A DNA stretch of 16,767 nt from an uncultured Ruminococcus sp. (GCA_900319195.1 ONNL01000002.1:1-16767); one strand, 5' to 3'; counted from the first letter of the stretch, positions 7,289 to 14,996 are shown. Program-made: numbers and translations. Notes: a model not told the origin generated them from the sequence alone.

Positions 7289-7306
7289 GAGATGAGTCTT
7301 GATCGG
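7279..7306. repeat. Inverted repeat over the rubrerythrin -35 box
   Basis: CCGAT-TT-CAAGA (7279-7290) is complementary to TCTTGATCGG (7297-7306): ten pairs with a two-base bulge and a six-base centre. It covers the -35 element at 7283-7288, so it could be an operator. It also lies 45 bases past the fruK stop, and on the minus strand a TTTT comes seven bases later, so a weak fruK terminator is the alternative. Confidence 0.55.
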
Positions 7307-7350
7307 AAGTCGAAATAGTGCACAATATTCAATGTGATCGTTTAGTAATA

Positions 7351-8274
7351 TTACATAATGTCCTTTTCAAGTCGGCTGAACATCGCAAGTATTTCGTCAC
7401 GGGAAGCAAGTCCGCTTGAAAATGCCGTGGAGCTGCCTGCCGCTGTACCGAGCATCAGCGCCCTGCCGTTATCGCCGTACAGCTCAAGTCCTGCAAGGTA
7501 GCCTGCAAGCATGGAGTCTCCCGCTCCCACGGAATTTACAGCCTTGCCGTGCGGAGCGCCGCTCTCGAAGCGTTTACCATCAGCGGCCAGAAGCACCGCT
7601 CCCTCAGAGGCAAGCGAGACAAGCACATTCTGCGCTCCCATTTTCTGAAGCTCCAGTGCTCCTGCAAATGCCTCCGCGCGTGTTGAGATGCTGCGCCCGA
7701 GTATCTCCCCAAGCTCGATATTATTCGGCTTTATGAGGAACGGGTGAAGCTTTATGAGCTCGACGAGTGCACTCCCCGATGTGTCGGCAGCTATACGGAC
7801 TCCTATGCCGCTGAGCCTTTTCATTATATCAGCGTAGATACTGTCGGGAACAGACGCAGGAATGCTGCCTGCAAGTATTAGCGTATCGCCGCTTTCAAGT
7901 CTGCCGCAAAGCCCGTCAACAAACTCGGACAAAACCTCTGTCGGAATCTCGGGACCCTTTCCGTTTATCTCCGTTTCATCGGAGCTGCTGTGGAGCTTAA
8001 AATTGATACGTGTAAGCTGTCCCTCTACCTCGGTCATCTCATGCGGACAGTGCTCCCCTTCAAGCAGGTCAAGGAACATCTTCCCCGTCACTCCACCGAT
8101 AAACCCGAGAGCAACAGTGGGTACTCCGAGCCTGCTGAGAATAACAGACATATTTATGCCCTTTCCGCCTGCCGTGAGTGCCTGTGTATCAGCACGATTG
8201 ACCGCGCCCGTCCTGTACTCTCCCACTGACATCGCACAGTCGATAGCAGGGTTGAGCGTTACCGTATATATCAT
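7351..8274 (-). CDS. fruK: 1-phosphofructokinase (PfkB family)
   Basis: FruK phosphorylates fructose 1-phosphate to fructose 1,6-bisphosphate with ATP in the cytoplasm. The 307 residues match the family in length and motifs: the opening MIYTVTLNPAIDCAM, signature 1 GGKGINMSVILSRLG at 36-50 with GFIGGVTG after it, the KPNNIELGEI segment at 182-191, and signature 2 NSVGAGDSMLAG at 247-258 with D253 as catalytic base, then AAGSSTAFSSGLAS. Close relatives phosphorylate tagatose 6-phosphate, so the sugar is likely but not proven. AAGGAG lies five bases before the ATG. The start overlaps the stop of the upstream permease gene (ATGA), so the two are translationally coupled. No fructose PTS gene or FruR regulator is next to it, which is unusual for fruK. 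Confidence 0.88.
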   Translation of the reverse strand: MIYTVTLNPAIDCAMSVGEYRTGAVNRADTQALTAGGKGINMSVILSRLGVPTVALGFIGGVTGKMFLDLLEGEHCPHEMTEVEGQLTRINFKLHSSSDETEINGKGPEIPTEVLSEFVDGLCGRLESGDTLILAGSIPASVPDSIYADIMKRLSGIGVRIAADTSGSALVELIKLHPFLIKPNNIELGEILGRSISTRAEAFAGALELQKMGAQNVLVSLASEGAVLLAADGKRFESGAPHGKAVNSVGAGDSMLAGYLAGLELYGDNGRALMLGTAAGSSTAFSSGLASRDEILAMFSRLEKDIM

Positions 8275-9485
8275 TTTTTCTCCTTCTTATGAGCTTTCAT
8301 GAGCCGTTTGAGTATATTCGTCTTTTTCTTCTTTTCGGTGGTTTTTTCAGCAAAGTCCTCCGCTATTCCTAGCTTTTTCTCACGCGCCTCGAGCAGCTCA
8401 AAGCCGAGCTTATAGACCGTCGCAGCAAGCGGCACTCCTACAACCATGCCCATGATACCGCCGATACCGCCGCCGACTGTTACGGCAGCCAGCACCCATA
8501 TTCCAGGGAGTCCGACAGATGAACCGACTACCTTCGGATAGATGAGATTACCCTCTATCTGCTGGAGTATCAAGAGGAATACCAAAAATACTATCGCCTT
8601 TCTGGGACTGTCCGTGAAAATTATAACTGCACTGAGACCAGCACCGATAAATGCTCCGACAATGGGGATAAGTGCGGTAACTCCGACAAGTGTGCCTGTC
8701 ATTGCCGAATACGGCAGCTTTAACAGGGACGAGCCTATAAAGGTCAGTGTACCGAGGATTATAGCCTCTGTGAACTGTCCTATGAAGAAATTCGTGAACG
8801 TCTTATGCGCTACGTCAAAGAAGTGGTTCACAGGTCTGTTTATCCTGTCGCTGAACATGACATTCTGTATCCTGTTTATGTCGTGCAGGAGCTTATCCTT
8901 GCGGAGAAGCAGATATATCGAGAAAATCAGCGCTATCACTATGTCAGTGACAGTTGATGTCACAGATTGGACAATATTTATCGCTGAATCAAACAGCTCG
9001 ACAGCTTTATCCGTCACCTTGTCAACTATCGACGACTTATCAAGCTCTATGCTGCTTATCTGCTTTTGCAGCTCGGGATATTCCTTGAGCTTGTCAACTG
9101 CCATGTCCTTGAGCTTTACAGCCTCGTCCGTTATCTGCGGTGTAAGGCTGTATATCAACTTGAAGGTATTTTCCATCTCGGGAATTATTATGTTGAGTAT
9201 TACTGCAATGACCGCTATCGTTACCGCAAATGAGAGCAGCAGGCAGACAGGTCTGCGCGTTACTGTGACTATCTTGTCCTCGCGCTTCGGAAAATACTTG
9301 TTCTCAAAAAAGCGCATGATAATATTGAAGATGTACGCTATGATACAGCCGAGCAGCATGGGACTAAGTGCGTCGAGAAAGACAGATACCGTCCCCGTGA
9401 ACTTATTGAAATTCTGCACAACTATACATACTGTCGCAAGCAGCACCGCTGCCACAGCATATCTTCGGAGTTCCTTCTTATCCAT
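8271..9485 (-). CDS. AI-2E family transporter (putative permease)
   Basis: The 404-residue membrane protein belongs to the AI-2E transporter family (E. coli TqsA and PerM, B. subtilis YtvI). Hydrophobic segments are seen at about 11-24, 36-58, 80-102, 180-196 and in several spans from about 235 to 365. The long polar stretch between about 105 and 170 is the usual outer loop with amphipathic helices. The C-terminal part carries the conserved run QQIEGNLIYPKVVGSSVGLP and then GGGIGGIMGMVVGVPLAAT. The tail is very basic (KKKKTNILKRLMKAHKKEKK). Members export autoinducer-2 or exchange ions; the substrate is not visible here. The upstream binding site is weak (CAGGGCG) and an in-frame TGA excludes a longer form. 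Transcribed from 9535-9563 and coupled to fruK. Confidence 0.85.
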   Translation of the reverse strand: MDKKELRRYAVAAVLLATVCIVVQNFNKFTGTVSVFLDALSPMLLGCIIAYIFNIIMRFFENKYFPKREDKIVTVTRRPVCLLLSFAVTIAVIAVILNIIIPEMENTFKLIYSLTPQITDEAVKLKDMAVDKLKEYPELQKQISSIELDKSSIVDKVTDKAVELFDSAINIVQSVTSTVTDIVIALIFSIYLLLRKDKLLHDINRIQNVMFSDRINRPVNHFFDVAHKTFTNFFIGQFTEAIILGTLTFIGSSLLKLPYSAMTGTLVGVTALIPIVGAFIGAGLSAVIIFTDSPRKAIVFLVFLLILQQIEGNLIYPKVVGSSVGLPGIWVLAAVTVGGGIGGIMGMVVGVPLAATVYKLGFELLEAREKKLGIAEDFAEKTTEKKKKTNILKRLMKAHKKEKK

Positions 9486-9534
9486 AAAAACGCCCTGCGG
9501 CGATCACCTCTGTTCAAATAATTGTTACCATATC

Positions 9535-9563
9535 AGTATACCACATCTTACCAGGATTTGCAA
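9535..9563 (-). promoter_or_regulatory. Promoter of the permease-fruK operon
   Basis: TTGCAA (9563-9558), a 17-base spacer and TATACT (9540-9535). The leader to the ATG at 9485 would be about 43 bases. The same TTGCAA -35 sequence occurs in both rnf promoters. Confidence 0.7.
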
Positions 9564-9594
9564 GTGCACAGCAAAAGATTCAGCGTGAGTACAC

Positions 9595-9634
9595 AAAAAG
9601 TCCCTGTCTCGCGGTGAAATAGGGACACTTTTTT
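9595..9634. terminator. Terminator, usable on both strands, after the dockerin gene
   Basis: Positions 9600-9610 pair with 9616-9626 (11 positions, one mismatch and one wobble) around a five-base loop. On the minus strand five T follow; on the plus strand six T follow at 9629-9634. It serves the broken dockerin gene and marks where that gene originally ended. Confidence 0.85.
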
Positions 9635-9969
9635 CATACTGAGAACAGCTTTTTTTCTCATCAAACACAAATCGAATATATCGAGCCTGCCGTTGTCATC
9701 AAGGTCGGCAGCCTTCCGGTTTGAGGGCTGTGTTCTGTCATCAGCAAGCCACTTTTGCAGCGATACGGCGTCGGCAATATCGGCAGAGCCGTCGAAATTC
9801 ACATCTCCGCTAACATAGTCGAGCGGGACAAATTCAAGTTCCCACTCCATTGCATAGCGCTCGGCTTCCGAGGCTGCATATCCCTTGATAACGCTGCCGC
9901 TTTCAGCGGAATATTTACTCCCGTAAGCAGCATGGCAGCCGACATGAGATGTATCATCAATTTTTTCAT
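9634..9969 (-). pseudogene. Short secreted dockerin protein, broken by two frameshifts
   Basis: From ATG 9969 (AAAGGGGGG seven bases upstream) the frame encodes the signal peptide MKKLMIHLMSAAMLLTGVNI followed by PLKAAA, then meets TGA at 9801-9799 after 56 residues. The sensible continuation is in another frame: IKGYAASEAERYAMEWELEF, then a type I dockerin at about 9805-9650 with two calcium loops (GDVNFDGSADIADA and ADLDDNGRLDIFDL). That frame has no start before an internal ATG at 9850 and overruns to 9548, through the terminator. Dropping one A from the A7 run at 9656-9650 would end it as RKKLFSV and a TGA at 9636-9634, eight bases before the terminator stem. So a one-base loss near 9880-9892 and a one-base gain in the A7 run explain everything. 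Dockerins attach secreted enzymes to cohesins of a cellulosome. Sequencing error is as likely as true decay. Confidence 0.65.
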
Positions 9970-10005
9970 AGACGTGCCCCCCTTTGAAATACTGTTGTTA
10001 AGTAC

Positions 10006-10034
10006 ATTATATCACGTTTTGTACCAAAAGCCAA
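10006..10034 (-). promoter_or_regulatory. Promoter of the dockerin gene
   Basis: TTGGCT (10034-10029), a 17-base spacer and a perfect TATAAT (10011-10006) preceded by TGA as an extended -10. The leader to the ATG at 9969 is about 30 bases. Confidence 0.7.
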
Positions 10035-10069
10035 CCATAAAGCAAAGAAGCTTATCAAATATGCCGAAT

Positions 10070-10105
10070 AAAAAATCGCTGCACCTCGGTTTCCCGAAGT
10101 ACAGC
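10070..10105 (-). terminator. Intrinsic terminator of the rnf operon
   Basis: On the minus strand GCTGTACTTCGG (10105-10094) pairs with CCGAGGTGCAGC (10089-10078) through 12 pairs, two of them G-U, closed by a GAAA tetraloop and followed by GATTTTTTATT. It lies 17 bases past the rnfB stop. Confidence 0.9.
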
Positions 10106-10122
10106 GGTAATACTGTCAGATA

Positions 10123-10914
10123 TTATTCCTCACAGCTGTGAATGACCTTTACGGGACAAGCCTTCATGCACTCGCCGCAGCCTGTACACAGGTCGTAATT
10201 GATAGAGGCATGGAAATTCTCGACCTTTATCGCACCCGAAGGACACTTCTTCTCGCAGATCTTACAGCCGATACAGCCGTTTGAACAGTTCATCTTTGTG
10301 ACCTTGCCGTTATCCGCAGAGGAGCACAGCACATCAACGCGCTTCTTGCGCGGCTTTATCGAGATTATCTGCGACGGACAGACACTTGCACACTCGCCGC
10401 AGGCTCCGCACTTGGACGGGTCAACTCTTGCGACACCGTCAACAATGCTGATAGCGTCCCTCTCGCAGACAGCCGCACAGTCCCCGAGACCGATACAGCC
10501 GTACTTGCATAAGCCGTCGCCGCCGTAGAATCGCTTGACAGCCTTGCAGGACTGCACACCGTCGAAGTCAAACGACTTCTTTGCGGCATTGCAGTTGCCG
10601 TTGCAGTGCACAACAGCGGTCATAGGTTCGACAGACTGCGCCTCTGTTCCGAGTATCTGAGCGATTTTTGCAGCAGCGTCCGAGCCGCCCGGTCTGCACA
10701 GGTTTGTCGGAGCGCCCTTATTTACTATCGCGTCAGCATAGTCCGCACAGCCTGCATATCCGCACGAGCCGCAGTTTGCCTGCGGAAGAACTCCGCTTAT
10801 CTTGTCAACTCTCTCATCGACCTCAACGTAAAAAAGCTTCGCGGCAACAGTCAGCAGAACACCGGCAAGTATTCCGCAGCCGCCGAGTATTATAACAGGA
10901 ATAAGATATGTCAT
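10123..10914 (-). CDS. rnfB: Rnf complex subunit B, iron-sulfur protein
   Basis: RnfB takes electrons from reduced ferredoxin into the Rnf complex, which passes them to NAD+ while moving Na+ or H+ outward. The 263-residue protein has one N-terminal membrane anchor (about 4-28) and then a series of cysteine clusters: C48/C51/C56/C73 (the Fe-S domain typical of RnfB); C136/C140/C146/C150; a ferredoxin-type C169/C172/C175/C179; C210/C214/C217/C220/C224; and C243/C246/C249/C253. C104, C108, C123, C197 and C261 are additional. This multi-cluster form is normal in clostridia and longer than the proteobacterial one. GAGGAGG lies eight bases before the ATG, and the rnfA stop is 12 bases upstream. Last gene of rnfCDGEAB. 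Confidence 0.96.
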   Translation of the reverse strand: MTYLIPVIILGGCGILAGVLLTVAAKLFYVEVDERVDKISGVLPQANCGSCGYAGCADYADAIVNKGAPTNLCRPGGSDAAAKIAQILGTEAQSVEPMTAVVHCNGNCNAAKKSFDFDGVQSCKAVKRFYGGDGLCKYGCIGLGDCAAVCERDAISIVDGVARVDPSKCGACGECASVCPSQIISIKPRKKRVDVLCSSADNGKVTKMNCSNGCIGCKICEKKCPSGAIKVENFHASINYDLCTGCGECMKACPVKVIHSCEE

Positions 10915-10926
10915 TGCCGCACCTCC

Positions 10927-11505
10927 TCAGTTGAAAAGTCCCGAGAAGCCCATGAAGCTTACCGATACAATGGAAGCCGCGATGAGCGTTGCAGGGACAC
11001 CCTTGAAGGTCTCGGGGATATCGGCATATTCAAGCTTTCTGCGGACACCCGAGAATATTATGAGTGCAAGCATGAAGCCGAGTCCGCCGCCGAGAGCGTT
11101 GAATATCGACTGAATGAATGTGAAGTCATTATCAATGTTGAGCACCGTAACTCCGAGCACTGCACAGTTTGTCGTGATGAGCGGCAGATAGACTCCGAGC
11201 GACTTATAAAGCGACGGTATCGTCTTTTTCAGCACCGTCTCAACTATCTGAACAAACAGCGCGATGACGAGTATGAAAACCACTGTTTTGAGGTATTCGA
11301 GCTCGTTCGGGACAAGTATGCCGTGATATATCGGATATGTTACTATCGTTGCACATATCATTACAAATGTAACGGCTATGCCCATTCCCGTTGCGCTGTC
11401 GAGCTTTTTGGAAACTCCCAGAAACGGACAGATACCCATGAACTTTGAGAGTACAAAGTTGTTGGTGAGCATTGCCGCGAGTACGATGACCATTATCTCC
11501 TTCAT
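10927..11505 (-). CDS. rnfA: Rnf complex subunit A, integral membrane
   Basis: RnfA and RnfE form an inverted pair of related membrane subunits that together hold a [2Fe-2S] cluster in the membrane core and carry electrons across. The 192 residues form about six spans. The conserved cysteines are C26 in MGICPFLGV and C114 in TTNCAVLG, the positions expected for the shared cluster. The start overlaps the rnfE stop (ATGA at 11505-11502), so translation is coupled; the only upstream Shine-Dalgarno-like sequence is the modest GGTGAGAG. Length and sequence are typical, and confusion with RnfE is excluded by the opening MKEIMVIVLAAMLTNNFVLS. Confidence 0.96.
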   Translation of the reverse strand: MKEIMVIVLAAMLTNNFVLSKFMGICPFLGVSKKLDSATGMGIAVTFVMICATIVTYPIYHGILVPNELEYLKTVVFILVIALFVQIVETVLKKTIPSLYKSLGVYLPLITTNCAVLGVTVLNIDNDFTFIQSIFNALGGGLGFMLALIIFSGVRRKLEYADIPETFKGVPATLIAASIVSVSFMGFSGLFN

Positions 11506-12176
11506 GCTCTCTCACCTGCCCTTCCGCATTCCTTTGCATGAGGACACTCGGCACAGGAAATTTCCTGCGGAGGCTTGCGGTTTCTGAGCTTGTTGATAAC
11601 AGCTATTATAACGCCGAGCGTGAAGAATCCGCCCGCGGGCATTATAAATATGAGCATGGGATTGCTGTGGAGAGCAGGGATATTCATGCCCATCCACTGT
11701 CCCGAGCCGATTATCTCACGGACTGAGCCCATGAGGAAAAGTGCAAACGTGAAGCCGAGTCCCATGCCGATACCGTCCATAGCTGAGGCGACTACTCCGT
11801 TCTTGCTCGCAAACATCTCGGCACGTCCAAAGATTATGCAGTTTACGGTTATGAGCGTGAGGTAGATGCCGAGCGCATCATAGAGGTCGGGCACGAAGCC
11901 TTCAAGCAGGAAGCCTATCAGCGTAACAAAGCTTGCTATTATTACAATGAACGAGGGGATCCTGACCTTGTCGGGAATGACCTTCCTGAGAGCCGATATC
12001 ACAACATTTGAGCCAACAAGTACAAATGTCGTTGCAAGTCCCATGCCTATGCCGTTTTTCGCCTGTGTCGTGACAGCAAGCGTGGGACACATTCCGAGGA
12101 GCATAACAAATGTCGGGTTTTCCTTCAGCAGTCCCTTTGTAAGCTCACCGAGCAGTGATGTCTTTTTATCAGCCAT
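11502..12176 (-). CDS. rnfE: Rnf complex subunit E, integral membrane, with Cys-containing tail
   Basis: RnfE is the partner of RnfA in the membrane core of the ferredoxin:NAD+ oxidoreductase. The 224-residue protein has about six spans and the two family cysteines, C30 in LGMCPTLAV and C113 in TVNCIIFGRAE. After the last span (about 178-195) comes a basic stretch (KLRNRKPPQ) and a tail with C208, C211, H213 and C217, which could bind a metal but is not needed for the core function. The start overlaps rnfG by eight bases and has AGGAGG about ten bases upstream; the stop overlaps rnfA by four. Confidence 0.96.
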   Translation of the reverse strand: MADKKTSLLGELTKGLLKENPTFVMLLGMCPTLAVTTQAKNGIGMGLATTFVLVGSNVVISALRKVIPDKVRIPSFIVIIASFVTLIGFLLEGFVPDLYDALGIYLTLITVNCIIFGRAEMFASKNGVVASAMDGIGMGLGFTFALFLMGSVREIIGSGQWMGMNIPALHSNPMLIFIMPAGGFFTLGVIIAVINKLRNRKPPQEISCAECPHAKECGRAGERA

Positions 12177-12696
12177 TCAGTATCGCCTCCTTGTTATCGT
12201 TATATACCTTCAATGCGGTGTTTACCGCGTCCTTCATTCCGTTTGACGAGAATGTCGCACCGCTTATCGCGTCAACAGTATCGGTCGGCTCGGATAAGCC
12301 TATAAACTGCTTGCGGAAATCTCCGCGGTCTCTGACATTCGAGCCCAAGCCGGGAGTCTCACCGAGCGATACGAACTCAATTCCCGAAACTTTTCCGTTT
12401 CCATCAATGCCGACGAGGATATTGATCCCTTCCTTTGCATATCCGTCAGCAATGACCTGAACCGCTGTTCTGCCGTCGTCTGTGACCGCGATAGCTTCGA
12501 CCTTGTCGCTGCCGAAGGTAGTATTGAGCAGTGTGCTGTCAACGTCTCCGAAGAGTTGCTGAACGCTCTTGTTGAAGTTCTTTTCCTTCTGCTCGGATAT
12601 CCTGTCCTTAGTCAGCTCATAGGCAAATACGAGCAGTACCGCTGCTGCCATACATATAATAGTAAGAACAAGAGTGGGCTTTATTTTTTCCTTCAT
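12169..12696 (-). CDS. rnfG: Rnf complex subunit G, covalent FMN carrier
   Basis: RnfG carries a covalently bound FMN on the outer face of the membrane. The 175-residue protein has one membrane segment (about 8-26) and an outer FMN-binding domain. The attachment motif DAISGATFS places the flavin on T148, in full agreement with the D-x-x-(S/T)-G-A-(T/S) pattern recognised by the flavin transferase ApbE. GETPGLGSNV at 112-121 is also typical. The start overlaps the rnfD stop by four bases (ATGA), and the end overlaps rnfE by eight. No apbE gene is present in the window, so the transferase must be encoded elsewhere. Confidence 0.96.
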   Translation of the reverse strand: MKEKIKPTLVLTIICMAAAVLLVFAYELTKDRISEQKEKNFNKSVQQLFGDVDSTLLNTTFGSDKVEAIAVTDDGRTAVQVIADGYAKEGINILVGIDGNGKVSGIEFVSLGETPGLGSNVRDRGDFRKQFIGLSEPTDTVDAISGATFSSNGMKDAVNTALKVYNDNKEAILNG

Positions 12697-13631
12697 TTGT
12701 TCTCAGCCTCCTTTGCTCCGAGCACCTTGTTCCTTGTGAGCTGCTCGATATACGGTGTGAGGACATTCATGAGCAGTATCGAGAACGAAACTCCCTCGGG
12801 ATATGAACCAAAATGGCGGATAACAAATGTGATGATACCGCAGCCGAGTCCGAATACTATCTTGCCCTTTGTCGAAATGGGTGTTGTGGCATAGTCGGTA
12901 GCCATGAAGAATGCTCCGAGGAAAACTCCGCCTGCAAGTATCTGATAGAGCGGATCCTCGCCTGCTATGAATGACAGGAGCGCAAGGATGCCGATAAACG
13001 AAACGGGAGCTGCAAGTGAGATAGTCTTTGTAAATGCGAGGTAAAGACCGCCTGCAAGGAGTGCAAGCGCACAGGTCTCACCGAGACAGCCGCCTGTCTT
13101 TCCGAGGAAGAGGTCCATGTAGGACGGCAGGTCATCGGTAAGCTTGAGCGGAGTAGCACTTGATACCGCGTCTACTACACTGCCGTCGCGGTAAGCAAAG
13201 GGCTCGACCCAGTTCGTCATTGCCGACGGGAAAGATACCATGAGCACGATTCGCGCTGTTATCGCAGGGTTGGCAAAGTTCTGTCCGAGTCCGCCGAAGA
13301 GCTGCTTTACAACTACGATAGCAACAAATGCTCCAATTACAGCCATCCAGTAAGGAAGCGTCACTGGCAGATTGAGCGAGAGAATAAGTCCCGTTACGAC
13401 TGCCGAGAGGTCTCCGACGGTGTTGGTGCGCTTCATGAGCCTGCGGCAGAGATACTCGAAAACCACACAGCTTATAATCGTGACAGCCGTGAGACTGAGC
13501 GACCTCAGTCCGAAGAAATATGTACCTGCTGCAAGCGCAGGTATGAGCGCTATAATGACATTCAGCATTATATGCGAGGTCTTGATACAGTTTTCGTCGT
13601 GCGGAGAGGGTGATACAATAAGTCTGTTCAT
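12693..13631 (-). CDS. rnfD: Rnf complex subunit D, membrane protein with covalent FMN
   Basis: RnfD is a membrane subunit related to NqrB and takes part in ion movement. The 312 residues open with the typical LIVSPSPHDENCIKTSHIML and form many spans, with NPAITARIVL at about 121-130 and AGGVFLGAFFMATDYATTPI at about 233-252. DAVSSATPLKL at 154-164 holds the likely FMN-carrying T160. AAGGAGG overlaps the rnfC stop codon and lies nine bases before the ATG, so reinitiation after rnfC is probable. The end overlaps rnfG. Confidence 0.96.
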   Translation of the reverse strand: MNRLIVSPSPHDENCIKTSHIMLNVIIALIPALAAGTYFFGLRSLSLTAVTIISCVVFEYLCRRLMKRTNTVGDLSAVVTGLILSLNLPVTLPYWMAVIGAFVAIVVVKQLFGGLGQNFANPAITARIVLMVSFPSAMTNWVEPFAYRDGSVVDAVSSATPLKLTDDLPSYMDLFLGKTGGCLGETCALALLAGGLYLAFTKTISLAAPVSFIGILALLSFIAGEDPLYQILAGGVFLGAFFMATDYATTPISTKGKIVFGLGCGIITFVIRHFGSYPEGVSFSILLMNVLTPYIEQLTRNKVLGAKEAENK

Positions 13632-13645
13632 TTTGTTCAGCCTCC

Positions 13646-14923
13646 TTAATTTCGCGGAATAAGAACCTTTGCAAGCTGATTTGTCTCCGCAAGCTTTCGG
13701 TTTGCGGGACAGATATAGGTACAGCTTCCGCAGTTCATGCAGAGCGTGACCTTCAGCTTTTTAAGCTCGTCAATATCTTTTATCTTGTATGCTCGGTCTA
13801 TCTCGGCAGGCATGAGCCCTATCGGACAGACTCTCACACAGCGTCCGCAGCGTATGCAGGCGCTTGTCTTGCGCTCGTCATAGCTCTTAACGGCAAGCAG
13901 CGCATTAGAGGTCTTTACGACCGGCATATCAATATCCGGGATAGACATTCCCATCATTGGACCGCCGCCGATGACCTTTTTCACAGAGTCGAAGTCAGTC
14001 TTGCAGTATTCAAGCAGCTCACGGAAGGAGGTGCCGATAACTGTGCGGATATTTTTAGGCTCTCCGACAGCATTGCCGTCAACGGTAAGTCTCCTCGTCA
14101 CAAGCGGCATACCTGTCTGGAAATAGCGGTACAGGAAGCCTACTGTCGAGACATTCATAACGATAACGCCCTCGTCGGCAGGGAGCTCGCCTTCCTTTAC
14201 TATGCGTCCAGTTGTGTTGTAGATAATGACCTTTTCAGCACCCTGCGGATAACTTGAGGGGAGCGTCACTACCTCCACGGAGCTGTCACTCTCGGTGAGC
14301 TTTGTGAAGTTTTTGATAGCCTCGGGCTTGTTCTTTTCAATGCCGAGCTTCACCTGCGAGATACCGAGCTTACTGCGGATAAGCTCGATTCCTCCGATAA
14401 CATCATCGGGACATTCTATCATCTCGCGGTAATCCGCTGTGATATACGGCTCGCATTCCGCGGCATTTATAATGAGGGTATCGACCTTCTGCTTCGGGTT
14501 GAGCTTGATATGCGTCGGGAAGCCTGCGCCTCCGAGACCGCACGAGCCGCTCTCACGGACTGCCTTAATGAAGCTCTCCTTGTCCTCGGCAACGGGTACC
14601 TTTACCTCGTCCGAGACTGTCTGCAAACCGTCAGTCTCAATCTCAACCTCCTTGCAGGTCTTGCCCATTGCGTTGGTGTAGTCGGTGAGGGCCGTTACCT
14701 TTCCCGATACTCCCGAGTGGACAGGTACTGAGAATCCCGCCTCGGTATCGCCTATCTTCTGTCCGACCTTAACCTCGTCCCCGACCTTTACAAGCGGTTC
14801 ACAGGGAGCTCCCATGTTCATCAGCATGGGTATCCTTACCTTTTTCGGAAGCGGAAATTCAACGGTAACACTGTTTTCCGTATTCTTACGGTGGTTTAGC
14901 TTTAAGCCGCCAAGCTTTTTCAT
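13646..14923 (-). CDS. rnfC: Rnf complex subunit C, NADH/FMN and iron-sulfur protein
   Basis: RnfC is the peripheral subunit on the cytoplasmic side where electrons reach NAD+. The 425-residue protein starts with the RnfC barrel-sandwich/biotinyl-like part (about 30-100, including MGAPCEPLVKVGDEVKVGQK). Next comes a glycine-rich nucleotide and FMN-binding region (SCGLGGAGFPTHIK at 127-140, ECEPYITADYREM at 156-168), then an SLBB-like part. Two ferredoxin-type clusters close it: C356/C359/C362/C366 and C395/C398/C401/C405. It lacks the long alanine-rich C-terminal extension of the E. coli RsxC, as usual for clostridia. GGAAGGAG ends six bases before the ATG. First gene of the operon. Confidence 0.96.
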   Translation of the reverse strand: MKKLGGLKLNHRKNTENSVTVEFPLPKKVRIPMLMNMGAPCEPLVKVGDEVKVGQKIGDTEAGFSVPVHSGVSGKVTALTDYTNAMGKTCKEVEIETDGLQTVSDEVKVPVAEDKESFIKAVRESGSCGLGGAGFPTHIKLNPKQKVDTLIINAAECEPYITADYREMIECPDDVIGGIELIRSKLGISQVKLGIEKNKPEAIKNFTKLTESDSSVEVVTLPSSYPQGAEKVIIYNTTGRIVKEGELPADEGVIVMNVSTVGFLYRYFQTGMPLVTRRLTVDGNAVGEPKNIRTVIGTSFRELLEYCKTDFDSVKKVIGGGPMMGMSIPDIDMPVVKTSNALLAVKSYDERKTSACIRCGRCVRVCPIGLMPAEIDRAYKIKDIDELKKLKVTLCMNCGSCTYICPANRKLAETNQLAKVLIPRN

Positions 14924-14957
14924 AGCCTGCTCCTTCCATACTATTATTATATATTAT

Positions 14958-14986
14958 AATATATTCATTTTCCTGCTAAATTGCAA
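14958..14986 (-). promoter_or_regulatory. Proximal promoter of the rnf operon
   Basis: TTGCAA (14986-14981), a 17-base spacer and TATATT (14963-14958), in an A/T-rich zone. The leader to rnfC would be about 28 bases. Confidence 0.55.
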
Positions 14987-14996
14987 CACATCTTAA

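Noticed and set aside
7345..7354. Perfect palindrome GTAATATTAC over the fruK stop codon
   Set aside because: Only ten A/T-rich bases, expected by chance in such sequence, and no second copy was noticed.
8542..9588. Plus-strand open frame of 348 codons opposite the permease gene
   Set aside because: Antisense to a recognised membrane protein; very rich in Ser, Thr and Ile as expected from its complement; no homology recognised.
9548..9633. C-terminal extension of the dockerin frame down to 9548
   Set aside because: It reads through a strong terminator and into the next promoter; one base too many in the A7 run explains it better.
10606..11448. Plus-strand open frame of 280 codons opposite rnfB and rnfA
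   Set aside because: Crosses two certain genes in antisense, with odd Cys/Arg/Tyr content; a shadow.
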